From Paramicrobacterium fandaimingii (GTDB taxonomy: Bacteria; Actinomycetota; Actinomycetes; Actinomycetales; Microbacteriaceae), in assembly GCF_011751745.2 (NCBI RefSeq), contig NZ_CP061170.1, positions 3,224,001 to 3,288,000 on the forward strand: 64,000 nucleotides of DNA, given 5' to 3'. A program made the position numbers and the translations under genes. Below the pieces are notes generated by a model that ran no database searches, was not told the DNA's origin, and worked only from the letters and a program-made list of their open reading frames with translations. Every line of letters begins with the position of its first letter. Positions within the stretch are counted from its first letter, which is position 1. Shown piece by piece: positions 8,340 to 17,173 of this stretch.

Positions 8340-9304
8340 CCGAGACAGCTCGGATGATCGGAGCTACGCGTGCCGCGGGCTCGGCGACCCCCTCGGGTCG
8401 CCGAGCCGGCGGCAACGCCATCGACAGGGGACGTAAGCGTCTCTTTGTGCCGTTCGTCGGCCCGGCATTCCTCTTCTACACGATTCTGTTCGTCGTGCCG
8501 TCGCTCTACGCAGTCTGGATCAGTTTCAACGAATGGTCCGGCGGCGACGACATGGAATTCGTCGGTTTCAAGAACTATGTGCGCCTCTTCTCCGACGTCC
8601 TGTTCGTGCAGTCGTTCGTGAACACGCTCCTGCTGCTCTTCGTGGTCGGAATTGCGATCTTCGTGATTGCCTTCGGCCTGACGCTCGTTCTGCGCGACAT
8701 GGTCGGCCGCAAGGTCGCGCGCTCCGTGATCTTCTTTCCGCACTTGGTCAACGCGATGATCTTCGGTGTTCTCGCCGGATTCATCTTCAACCCGGGCGGG
8801 CTCGTCAACAAGCTGCTGGGCGGACTCGGCGTCACCGAGCCGCCCGCATGGCTCGCGCACGAGAACCTGTTTCCGCTGATCATGGTCATGATGACCTGGA
8901 TCACCACCGGGTACTTCACGACGATCCTGATGGCCGGCGTCGACCGGATTCCGCCCTACTACTACGAGGACTGCGCCCTGGCCGGCGCGAACGCCTGGCA
9001 ACGGCTGCGCTATGTCATCCTTCCCCTCACCTGGGACGTCTTCGCGACGTGTGCAGTGCTCTGGACGATCTCCTCGGTGAAGATCTTCGAGATCATCTGG
9101 GTCTTCGGCGGATCGACGGGCCAGGGGATGCCGCCGACGCAGACGTGGACTGTTGCCGTATACACCTACGTCACGGCGTTCTCAGGGCAGTCGATCCCCG
9201 CGTACGGTGCAGCAACAGCATCCGCTGTGCTGTCCCTTGCCGTCATTTCCATCCTTGTCGTCCTGCTGCGTCGTGCAACGAAGCGCGATGCCGTCGAGTT
9301 CTAG
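8336..9304 (+). CDS. sugar ABC transporter permease, MalF/UgpA type
   Basis: 322 residues with about six transmembrane segments. The first follows a basic N-terminus (GPAFLFYTILFVVPSLYAVW). The cytoplasmic EAA loop reads YEDCALAGANAWQRLRYVIL (consensus EAA...G....F..I.LP) near residues 214-233. It is the inner-membrane half-channel paired with the permease at 9314. It overlaps the binding-protein stop by 4 bases (ATGA), so the two are translationally coupled. Confidence 0.92.
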   Translation: MTETARMIGATRAAGSATPSGRRAGGNAIDRGRKRLFVPFVGPAFLFYTILFVVPSLYAVWISFNEWSGGDDMEFVGFKNYVRLFSDVLFVQSFVNTLLLLFVVGIAIFVIAFGLTLVLRDMVGRKVARSVIFFPHLVNAMIFGVLAGFIFNPGGLVNKLLGGLGVTEPPAWLAHENLFPLIMVMMTWITTGYFTTILMAGVDRIPPYYYEDCALAGANAWQRLRYVILPLTWDVFATCAVLWTISSVKIFEIIWVFGGSTGQGMPPTQTWTVAVYTYVTAFSGQSIPAYGAATASAVLSLAVISILVVLLRRATKRDAVEF

Positions 9305-9313
9305 GAGCCATTC

Positions 9314-10225
9314 ATGACCATGACCGAGCTCACACCGCCCGCTGTGGCGGCGAAGCGGCCGCGCAAGCAGCGCCGCAGGCGAGCGGCCATCACGCACGAC
9401 CGCAGCGTGTTCCGCGGCATTGGACTTGTGCTGCTCTGGCTGTTCGTCGCGCTCAATATCGCCTGGATGGTCTGGATGGTCATTCAGGCCTTCCGCGACA
9501 CGCGCTCCATCCTCGACAACCCGTGGGGCATGCCGACGTCACTGGACCCGGTGAACTTCATCACCGCATGGACGGTCGGCGACTTCGCCACGGCGACGCT
9601 CAACAGCGTGGTCACGACGACGGTCTCGTCATTGCTCACTGTCGCCGTCGCCGCGCCCGCCGCCTACTACCTGAGCCGCGTGGATAATCGCCTGACGCGC
9701 TCGCTCACCATGTACTTCGTGCTCGGGCTCGGGATTCCGGCACAGGTGATCCTCATTCCGCTGTTCGTGATGCTGAACGAGGTCTACCTGACAGACAGTC
9801 TCATTGGTCTGAACCTGGTGTACATCGGCGTCTCGATGCCGTTCACCGTGTTCCTCTTGACCGCGTTCTTCCGATCGCTTCCGCTCGAGATGGAAGAGGC
9901 AGCTGCGCTCGACGGCACGACGGCTTTCGGCACGTTCTGGCGCATCACGCTGCCACTCGCGAAGGGCGGCATCTTGACCGCCTTCGTGCTGCAGGTGATT
10001 TCGCACTGGAACGAGACCCTGCTCGCGCTGACACTGCTGCAGTCGACAGATAAGTACACGCTGCCCGTCGCCCTCATTTCATTCATCCAACAGCAGACAT
10101 ATTCGGGCGCAGACTGGGGCGGGCTCTTCGCAGGTCTGTGCATCGTGGTCATTCCGATGCTGGTCATCTATCTGTGGCTCGGCCGACGTCTCACGGAAGG
10201 TCTCACTCTCGGCATGGGTAAGTGA
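9314..10225 (+). CDS. sugar ABC transporter permease, MalG type
   Basis: 303 residues with six predicted membrane helices. A basic N-terminus (KRPRKQRRRR) precedes the first helix. The EAA loop is EEAAALDGTTAFGTFWRITL near residues 195-214, the site where the ATPase docks. It partners the MalF-type protein just upstream; a GGAG ribosome site precedes the ATG. Its stop overlaps the GTG start of the following sulfatase by 4 bases (GTGA), so transport and desulfation are co-expressed. Confidence 0.92.
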   Translation: MTMTELTPPAVAAKRPRKQRRRRAAITHDRSVFRGIGLVLLWLFVALNIAWMVWMVIQAFRDTRSILDNPWGMPTSLDPVNFITAWTVGDFATATLNSVVTTTVSSLLTVAVAAPAAYYLSRVDNRLTRSLTMYFVLGLGIPAQVILIPLFVMLNEVYLTDSLIGLNLVYIGVSMPFTVFLLTAFFRSLPLEMEEAAALDGTTAFGTFWRITLPLAKGGILTAFVLQVISHWNETLLALTLLQSTDKYTLPVALISFIQQQTYSGADWGGLFAGLCIVVIPMLVIYLWLGRRLTEGLTLGMGK

Positions 10226-11586
10226 CATCTGAGCCGGGCCGACAGCCCAACATCCTGCTGATCATGGCGGATCAGCTCGGTGCCCACGTGCTCGATCGGG
10301 ATGCGGAGTTCTCAGACACTCCGCATCTCAATCGGCTCGCCCAATCCGGTGCCGACTTTGAGCGCGCATACGTGAGCTTTCCCCTCTGTGTACCCTCTCG
10401 GGCAAGCATGCTGACAGGGCGGATGCCGCATGAGCTCGGAATTGCCGGAAATGCGCCGGACAGCAGGACCGCCGGGTCAGAACCCGCCCTCGACGAGAAC
10501 AGTCTCGGGCATGTGCTGCGTCGTGCCGGATATGACTGCGCGTACGCCGGAAAATGGCACGCAACATCGCCGAGCGCGCCTGACGGAACCGGCTTCGCCG
10601 TGCTGAGCCCGTTCGGGGATTCGGGACTTGCCGACGCGTGCGCAGAGTGGATTCGTGCCCGCAACGGCGAAACACCGTACTTTCTCTGTGCGTCGTTTGA
10701 CGATCCGCACACCATCTGCGAATACGCGCGTCGACAGCCGATGCCGTACGGTGACACACGGCGAGCGCCGATCGCGGATGCACCGCCGCTTCCCGCCAAC
10801 TTCGAGCCAGCTCCGTTTGAACCCGAAGCAGTTCGCTTCGAGAAGCATGCTGCGCAGAACATATACGCGACGGAGCGCTACACGCCAGAGGAGTGGCGAG
10901 AGTATCGCTACGCGTATCGTCAGCTCATTTCACGTTTCGACGGCTACGTGGGCACTCTGCTCCGCGCCCTTGGCGACGACGGTGCCGAGAACACGATCGT
11001 CATCGTCACGAGTGACCATGGGGACGGCGATGCCTCGCACCGGTGGAATCAAAAGACAGCGCTCTTCGAGGAGTGCGTGCGGGTTCCACTCATCGTCGCC
11101 GGGCCGGGAATTCCTCGGAGACGTCAGTCCGACCCTGTGTCAGTCAGTCTCGATCTCTTGCCGACCTTGTACGGGCTTGCGGGCGCAAGCGAGACCTCCG
11201 ATGGCACACAGCCGTCACGACTCGGCGTACCGCTTCCGCTCGGTGCCCGCACGCATCCTGTCCAGCGCGATATCGTCGTGCAGACTCGATTTGAGCGCCC
11301 TGGCCCGCCACTCACACGAGGGCGCGCGCTCTACGCCGGTACCTACAAGTACACGGTCTACAGCTGGGGACGCTATCGCGAACAGCTGCACGACATCGAG
11401 CGGGACCCGGGCGAACAGCGCAATCTCGCCGTCGAATCGCGATACGACGATGTTCTTAACGATCTGCGAATGCGACTACTCACGTGGTGCCGAGACACGG
11501 ACGATACGGATGCACTGAAGTTCCTCGTGGTTCCCGCGAGCGCCGACGACAGCATCCGGAGCGAGATCTTCGCGATTCCGTACTGA
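10222..11586 (+). CDS. type I sulfatase (CVPSR), probably cytoplasmic
   Basis: 454 residues. NILLIMADQLGAHVLD gives the first metal ligands, C56-V-P-S-R60 is the formylglycine motif in its C-x-P-S-R form, and CAYAGKWHATS plus IVIVTSDHGDGDASHRWNQK give the other sulfatase signatures. There is no signal peptide. Translation starts at a GTG overlapping the permease stop. Being in the transporter operon, it most likely removes sulfate from the sugar the transporter brings in. It diverges clearly from the two sulfatases at 1856-4669, so it probably acts on a different ester position. Confidence 0.9.
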   Translation: MTSEPGRQPNILLIMADQLGAHVLDRDAEFSDTPHLNRLAQSGADFERAYVSFPLCVPSRASMLTGRMPHELGIAGNAPDSRTAGSEPALDENSLGHVLRRAGYDCAYAGKWHATSPSAPDGTGFAVLSPFGDSGLADACAEWIRARNGETPYFLCASFDDPHTICEYARRQPMPYGDTRRAPIADAPPLPANFEPAPFEPEAVRFEKHAAQNIYATERYTPEEWREYRYAYRQLISRFDGYVGTLLRALGDDGAENTIVIVTSDHGDGDASHRWNQKTALFEECVRVPLIVAGPGIPRRRQSDPVSVSLDLLPTLYGLAGASETSDGTQPSRLGVPLPLGARTHPVQRDIVVQTRFERPGPPLTRGRALYAGTYKYTVYSWGRYREQLHDIERDPGEQRNLAVESRYDDVLNDLRMRLLTWCRDTDDTDALKFLVVPASADDSIRSEIFAIPY

Positions 11587-11692
11587 ATGCGTTCTCGCTT
11601 TGCGCGAGGTCACACCGACGGTTTTCCGAATGGGTCTTGAATTCTCCTTCCATTCTTGACTGGGATACGAACACAGTCACAAGGAGGTACTG

Positions 11693-14600
11693 ATGAAACT
11701 CAGTCGTCGCGGTGTTCTCACCGCCGGAGTCGTCGCCGGTGCGACCATACCGAACATCTCGGGCCTTTCTGCAGCGGGCGCGATGCCCAGGCGTGGTGTG
11801 CGAACCAGGACAGCAATCACAGACATCGAGAGGCGTGCAGAAAAGCTCGATCCCCCGATCTTCCTTCTTGAAAGTCGTGTGCCGAAGCAGTTCAGCACAG
11901 ATAAGCACTCGACGATCGAGATCTCGGCCGAGCGCGCGAAGGTCGGCATGCACAGTCTTGCGTGGACCTACGCCGCGGGATCGACCCTCATTATCAAGCA
12001 GCCGCTGCGGTATGACGCGAGCTCATACTCCGTGGGCGACGACCAGGCGTGGATGGGCACGGTCGACACGTTCTGCGTGTGGATCTACAACGAGACCCCG
12101 TCCGACGAGCCACTGCGCATCGAATTTGGGCGCGGCGCGAATTGCGACTGCTGGTTCGACTTCGGCCTCGACTTCTCGGGGTGGCGAACGTGCTGGGTAC
12201 GATTCGGCTACGACACCGAGGGCACACCGCACCACGGCATGAACCGCGTACGCTTCATCGCGCCGACGCATGAGGGGCGTCTCTATATCGACCAGGTGAT
12301 CCTCAACACCGAGATGCGGCCCGACCACCCGACCCCAGACGACCAGGTGCCCACCGTGCAACCTGAGATCGCCACCGCCGACAACCACCACTGGCTTGCA
12401 CTCCTCGAGTTTCGGGCGGCTCTCGCCGAGCATCCGCTTCCACCCGCAGCGAGCACCGATGGCGTCGCCGATGTTCGAGATCGTCTTCTCGCATCGCTTG
12501 CAGGCAAGCCGTCTGTGTCAGCGGGCGCCCTCGCAACGCTGACTTCGACAGTCGACGGTCTCGGCGTCCCCGCTCTCACAGATGGCTCCACGCCGATCGG
12601 AACTGGATCATTCGTCAATGGCTACCAGAGCGCCATCTGGCCGATCGAACTGCGCAGCGACATCGCCGAGTTCGCGTCTGTCGTCACTCTGCGCAAAGTG
12701 ACAGATGCAATGCTTACCGTGGCGCAGGCGGTAAAAGCGTCCCGCGATGCAAACGCGTCGACGGCCCCAGGATTTGCGACGCTGTATCTTCGACTCTTCG
12801 CGCATCTCGAGAATCAAGGTTTCGCCGCAGGCAGTGCGCAAGGCAGCATCCATCACATCGGTTATCAGTATCGCGGGTTCGCCGACTCGCTCCTGCTCGC
12901 CAAGCCTGTTCTCGAGGAGAACAATCTGTGGGATCGGGCTCGGGGCAATCTTTCGTGGTTCTTCGGGCTCGGCCGGCTGGCCCAGGACTTCAGCGATCCC
13001 TCACATTACGGCGGCCTCGTCGACGTGCTGAACACGCTGTTGCAGGGCATGATCATCGCAGGACTGACACGAGACGACGAGAGTGAGCAGGCAACAGTGC
13101 TGACCGCCGTGACCGCGTGGCTAAACCATGCTCTCACGCACTCGCCCGGCCTGTCGGGCGGGTTCAAGCCTGACGGCACCACCTTTCACCATATGGGACC
13201 GTACCCGGACTACGCTCGTGATGCATTCGCGGGAATGAGCCCCGTTATCGCGCTTCTGCACGGAACTGCCTTCGGCGTGTCTGCCGAGGCGCGCCACGTG
13301 CTGCGCACGGCGCTCCTCACACAACGTCTTCATGCGAACACCACGCAGTGGCCTCTTTCTCTCACAGGTCGGCATCCCACGGGAGATAAGGCACTGCACG
13401 TCCCGACCTTTCAGCGCCTTGCGGGCGTCCCTGACCCCGGTACAGACGGATCGTTCGACACAGCCGTTGCCTCCGCGTTCCTGCGTCTGCTGCCTGCGCA
13501 GCCCACCAACTCCCAGAAGACGTTTGCTGCAAGACTCACCGAAGCAGGCATCTCGAAAGAGGCAGCACCGAACGGCAATTGGCAGCTCGGCTACGCTGCA
13601 TGCGGGCTCCATCGGCGCGATCAATGGCTTGTCACAATGCGCGGACACAGCCGCTACCTCTGGTCGACAGAGATCTATGACGGCGCAAACCTCTATGGAC
13701 GGTACTCGACGTACGGCACTGTCGAGATTCAGGCGGTGCCCGATGCCACAGGGCAGATCACTCATGCCGCAAATGGTTTTGTGCAGCCTGGGTGGGACTG
13801 GAACCGCTTCCCCGGCAGCACGTCGCGCCACCTTGAGTGGGGGGATCTGAAGGCCGATCTCACGGGCACGATCGAGCAAATGGTACTCACACGCTCCGCA
13901 TTCGCCGGCGCAGGGTCGTGGAAGGGCACGCACGGAGTCTTCGGCATGCATCTCATGGAGCACCCGTTCTTTGACGAGACGCACACGGCACGACTCTCGC
14001 GGTTCAGCTTTGACGACCTCATCATTGTGCTCGGCAGCAACATCTCGAATGCCAGCTCGAACGTTGAAACCGAGACGACGCTGTACCAGGTGCGCGTTCC
14101 CGACGGCAGCGCCACAGGCGCAGATACGACGAAGGCGCTCACGGATGCCGCGGCTCTCGTCGATCCGCTCGGAAATGGATACTACGTCGCTTCTGGTCAG
14201 AAGCTCCGCACAATCTCGGTGCTTCAGTCGAGCCCCAACCAGGCCGGCACAAAGACAGGCAGCGCGGAGTTCGACACAGCCCTTCTGCGCCATGGCACAG
14301 CACCAGACAAGCTGGGGTATGAGTACGCAATCCTTGTGCAGGCAGGCGAGGCAAAGACACGGGAGTTCAGCACGAAGATGGCTTCGGATGCTGCGCCTTA
14401 CAGCGTTGTGCGCAAGGACGCCGCTGCGCACGTGGTCTCGCATAAGGGCACCGCGATCACGGCATCCGTGTGTTTCTCTTCTGTCGATGACCTCACGGGC
14501 ACGGTCACCGGAACGGACACCCCCTGTCTTCTCATGGAGCGCGTGGTCAGCGAGAAACTGGAGTTGTCTGTTACCGACCCCGACCTGCACCTGTATGACG

Positions 14601-14833
14601 GCGAAGACCCCGATCAGTTTGCTGCCGACGGCGCCTATGAGGGCCGCATGACGAGTTACTCGCGTCCTTGGCGTCGCAACGTGAGTGCCGAGTCGACGGT
14701 CACGTTGACTCTTGCTGGACGGTGGTCGTGCACGGCGGAGGGTGTCACGGCGTCCGTCTCAGGTGACGCCACCACGCTCACTGTCATATGTCAGCACGCG
14801 GCAAGCCGTGATCTCACGCTGACGTCAGCGTGA
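11693..14833 (+). CDS. polysaccharide lyase family 8, chondroitinase ABC-like, Tat-exported
   Basis: 1046 residues, the size of chondroitin ABC lyases. A twin-arginine signal (LSRRGVLTAG) directs export of the folded enzyme. A lectin-like N-terminal domain is followed by the helical catalytic domain and the C-terminal beta-sandwiches. The catalytic set lines up with Proteus vulgaris chondroitinase ABC I (H501, Y508, R560, E653): here H500 and Y507 in FHHMGPYPDY, R560 in LTGRHP and E660 in WSTEIYDG. PL8 enzymes cleave hexosaminidic bonds next to uronates by beta-elimination, giving 4,5-unsaturated products. Resemblance to the C-terminal stretch with GSNIS and VETETTLYQ supports the chondroitin/dermatan rather than the xanthan branch. 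An AAGGAGG site precedes the ATG. Hyaluronan remains a possible substrate. Confidence 0.88.
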   Translation: MKLSRRGVLTAGVVAGATIPNISGLSAAGAMPRRGVRTRTAITDIERRAEKLDPPIFLLESRVPKQFSTDKHSTIEISAERAKVGMHSLAWTYAAGSTLIIKQPLRYDASSYSVGDDQAWMGTVDTFCVWIYNETPSDEPLRIEFGRGANCDCWFDFGLDFSGWRTCWVRFGYDTEGTPHHGMNRVRFIAPTHEGRLYIDQVILNTEMRPDHPTPDDQVPTVQPEIATADNHHWLALLEFRAALAEHPLPPAASTDGVADVRDRLLASLAGKPSVSAGALATLTSTVDGLGVPALTDGSTPIGTGSFVNGYQSAIWPIELRSDIAEFASVVTLRKVTDAMLTVAQAVKASRDANASTAPGFATLYLRLFAHLENQGFAAGSAQGSIHHIGYQYRGFADSLLLAKPVLEENNLWDRARGNLSWFFGLGRLAQDFSDPSHYGGLVDVLNTLLQGMIIAGLTRDDESEQATVLTAVTAWLNHALTHSPGLSGGFKPDGTTFHHMGPYPDYARDAFAGMSPVIALLHGTAFGVSAEARHVLRTALLTQRLHANTTQWPLSLTGRHPTGDKALHVPTFQRLAGVPDPGTDGSFDTAVASAFLRLLPAQPTNSQKTFAARLTEAGISKEAAPNGNWQLGYAACGLHRRDQWLVTMRGHSRYLWSTEIYDGANLYGRYSTYGTVEIQAVPDATGQITHAANGFVQPGWDWNRFPGSTSRHLEWGDLKADLTGTIEQMVLTRSAFAGAGSWKGTHGVFGMHLMEHPFFDETHTARLSRFSFDDLIIVLGSNISNASSNVETETTLYQVRVPDGSATGADTTKALTDAAALVDPLGNGYYVASGQKLRTISVLQSSPNQAGTKTGSAEFDTALLRHGTAPDKLGYEYAILVQAGEAKTREFSTKMASDAAPYSVVRKDAAAHVVSHKGTAITASVCFSSVDDLTGTVTGTDTPCLLMERVVSEKLELSVTDPDLHLYDGEDPDQFAADGAYEGRMTSYSRPWRRNVSAESTVTLTLAGRWSCTAEGVTASVSGDATTLTVICQHAASRDLTLTSA

Positions 14834-14835
14834 GA

Positions 14836-14871
14836 TCGCTGGGGCCGCGCAGACATGCCCGGCCCCAGCGA
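14836..14871 (+). terminator. GC-rich hairpin after the PL8 lyase gene
   Basis: TCGCTGGGGCCG and CGGCCCCAGCGA form a perfect 12-bp stem with a 12-nt loop, starting 3 bases after the lyase stop codon. There is no T-tract, as is common for actinobacterial terminators. Confidence 0.75.
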
Positions 14872-14942
14872 CCTGGGCGCGGAACATTACCGTACGTTAC
14901 GTTTCAGTGGTGCTGACGCCGCTGACCGCGTTGAATCGGCAC

Positions 14943-15494
14943 ATGAGCACTCTCGCGTCCACAGCCACAACCACAACGAATACCGACGAGCCACAGTTCA
15001 AGTCGGTGCGCGCCCGCGGCACGTGGCAGACGCGAATGACCACGGACGTCAGCATCCGTGATTTCTCGTTTCGCACAGACGAGCCTGAGCCCGCAGGGGG
15101 CACAAACAGCGCGCCGACACCCATGGAGTTCATAGCAGGCGCCCTCAATGGGTGCATCACCGTCGTCATCGAATCCGTCGCCGCCGAGCTCGACCTCTCG
15201 CTGCGTGCACTCGACACTGCATCGCACGCCCACATGGACGTACGCGGTTTCCACGGCACAGCCGATGTTTCGCCGCATTTTCACGATTATGCCCTGTCGA
15301 TTCATATCGACGTCGATGCTGATGACGGCCAGCGTGCCGAGCTGGTACGCCTGAGCGAGAAGCGCTGCCCAGCGATCAACCTCGTGCGCGATGCCGGCGT
15401 CGACTTCACGATCGACTGGCAGTTCGCATCGACGGCGCAGGTGCCCGCCGTCAGTCCCGTGTCGGCAACCCACTCCACCGGAATCGAGCAATGA
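14943..15494 (+). CDS. OsmC/Ohr family protein
   Basis: 183 residues from the ATG at 14943; a GTG at 14907 in frame would add 12 residues and neither start has a strong ribosome site. The core matches the OsmC fold. The first redox Cys lies in PMEFIAGALNGCITVV and the second in LSEKRCPAINLV, the pair used to reduce organic hydroperoxides. The first 30 residues are Thr/Ser-rich and probably disordered. The stop overlaps the start of the symporter gene (ATGA), an unusual pairing that suggests a shared physiological trigger. Many OsmC relatives next to transporters have no proven peroxidase role, so the function is given only at family level. Confidence 0.85.
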   Translation: MSTLASTATTTTNTDEPQFKSVRARGTWQTRMTTDVSIRDFSFRTDEPEPAGGTNSAPTPMEFIAGALNGCITVVIESVAAELDLSLRALDTASHAHMDVRGFHGTADVSPHFHDYALSIHIDVDADDGQRAELVRLSEKRCPAINLVRDAGVDFTIDWQFASTAQVPAVSPVSATHSTGIEQ

Positions 15495-17146
15495 CCGCTC
15501 CGGGTCTCTGGACCATCGGGCTCGCGATCGGCTATACGATCGCGCTTGTCGTCGTCGGACGATTTCTGCAGCGCCGCGGCGCCGAGGCAGATAAAGGTAT
15601 TGCCAGCTTCTTCGTCGGCGGACGCAGCTTCAGCAAATGGACTGTGGCGTTCTGCATTACCGGATTGTTCTCTGGCTCAAGTTTCATCTCGATCATGGAG
15701 CTGAGCTACCGTACCGGCGTCTCTGCCATCTGGTATGGCATTGCCGAGACAGTTCAGGTGATTCTCATCGCGCTTCTGCTCGTCAAGCCACTGCGTGAGC
15801 GCCTCGTCGTCACCGTCACCGGAATCATCGGCGAGCGCTTCGGCCGGCTCGCCCAGGGGATCTCGGGCACGATCACCGCGTTCACGTTTCCGATGTGGTC
15901 GGTCGCTACGGCGATCGCGTTCGCCTCTGCGCTGCACGCGTTCACCTCGCTGTCGATCTACGCCGCAATCGCCGTTACCGCGGTGCTGCTTCTGTTCTTC
16001 CTGTGGGCAGGTGGCATGCGTGCCGTTGCATTCACTCAGACCATGAACTGCGTCGTCTTTCTCGCAATGCTCGCCGTTGGAGTGACGGCCTTTCTCATCA
16101 ATCCCGGTGTCGACGGTCTGACGGAGCTCGCCCAGTCACGACCGGAGATGGTCGATCCGACGAGCGCGGGCGTGACGCTCATTGCCGCCTGGTTCGGAAC
16201 GTTCATCGTCAACGTGCTGCTGGCGCAAGCTGCGTTTCAGATGAGCCTGTCGTGCCGTACTCCGGCGGACGGCCAGAAGGGCCTCTTCATCGCTGCCGGC
16301 CTCGGCTTGCCACTCATTATTCTCGGCGTCGTTCTGGGCACGGCCGCCGCTATCGTTGTGCCCAACGAGGCACTTCCGCTCGTCGCGACGCCTCGATACA
16401 TCGCAGAGGTGCTGCCCGCTCCCCTCACGGGAGTGTTCTTTCTCGGTATCTGGGCGTGCGCACTTGGCTGGGCAGGCCCGTGCCAGTTCTCGGGTGCGAC
16501 GAGTCTCGGGCGCGACGTCGGCCGCGCCATCCGCCCCAACGCGACCGAAGCCGATCTTGTGCGGTACACCCGCTGGTCGCTCGTGCTGCTCACGCTTCTC
16601 ATGATCGGCTTCGCATTCTTGCGCACCGAGCAAGCCGCATGGTGGAACGTGCTCGCCTGGACACTGCGCAACGGTGCAACGCTCGCTCCCGTGCTTGCCG
16701 CATTCTTCTGGCCATTGGCCACACGTAAGGCAGCGATCCCGGCGATGGTTGCGGGGTTTGTCTCTGGTCTGCTCTGGTATCACTGGGGCGCCTGGTCGCC
16801 CACGGAGTTCTTCCTCGGCATTCACCCGGTCTGGGTCGGCATGGCCACGAATGTTATCGTGATGATCGCACTCACACTCGTGACCACACGATGGACGTGG
16901 ACATCGGATGCCGCGGGGCGACGCCGTGGAGCCGGCTTTGCGATTGCCACGGTCATCGCGGCCGCGGCCGCGATTCCCGCGAGCCCATGGCTGCACGGTC
17001 TCGGATTATCTGGTCTCGTGTACTTCGCTGTGCTCGCTCTTGCATCGACGACGGTCTTCTTCTGGATCGTTCCCTCGGGTACACTCCGTGCTGAAGCATC
17101 AGTCGGCAGCGACCTGGAGCCCAAAGCTCAGGTCTCCGCCAACTGA
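15491..17146 (+). CDS. sodium:solute symporter (SSS family)
   Basis: 551 residues with about 13 transmembrane segments. The N-terminal part has the SSS pattern: an out-facing first helix (TIGLAIGYTIALVVVGRFL), the conserved FFVGGRSFSKWTVAFCITGL, then SGSSFISIMELSYRTGVSA around the first sodium site. The family imports sugars, proline, pantothenate, carboxylates or urea with sodium. It is translationally coupled to the OsmC-like gene and follows the glycosaminoglycan locus after a strong hairpin, so it is probably a separate unit. The substrate cannot be read. Confidence 0.88.
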   Translation: MTAPGLWTIGLAIGYTIALVVVGRFLQRRGAEADKGIASFFVGGRSFSKWTVAFCITGLFSGSSFISIMELSYRTGVSAIWYGIAETVQVILIALLLVKPLRERLVVTVTGIIGERFGRLAQGISGTITAFTFPMWSVATAIAFASALHAFTSLSIYAAIAVTAVLLLFFLWAGGMRAVAFTQTMNCVVFLAMLAVGVTAFLINPGVDGLTELAQSRPEMVDPTSAGVTLIAAWFGTFIVNVLLAQAAFQMSLSCRTPADGQKGLFIAAGLGLPLIILGVVLGTAAAIVVPNEALPLVATPRYIAEVLPAPLTGVFFLGIWACALGWAGPCQFSGATSLGRDVGRAIRPNATEADLVRYTRWSLVLLTLLMIGFAFLRTEQAAWWNVLAWTLRNGATLAPVLAAFFWPLATRKAAIPAMVAGFVSGLLWYHWGAWSPTEFFLGIHPVWVGMATNVIVMIALTLVTTRWTWTSDAAGRRRGAGFAIATVIAAAAAIPASPWLHGLGLSGLVYFAVLALASTTVFFWIVPSGTLRAEASVGSDLEPKAQVSAN

Positions 17147-17173
17147 GTTCAACGGCCACAGAGCCACGGACCA

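Noticed and set aside
13121..14590. 489-codon open frame antisense to the PL8 lyase
   Set aside because: Cys/Arg/His-rich, no family resemblance, and lies wholly opposite a gene whose catalytic residues are intact.
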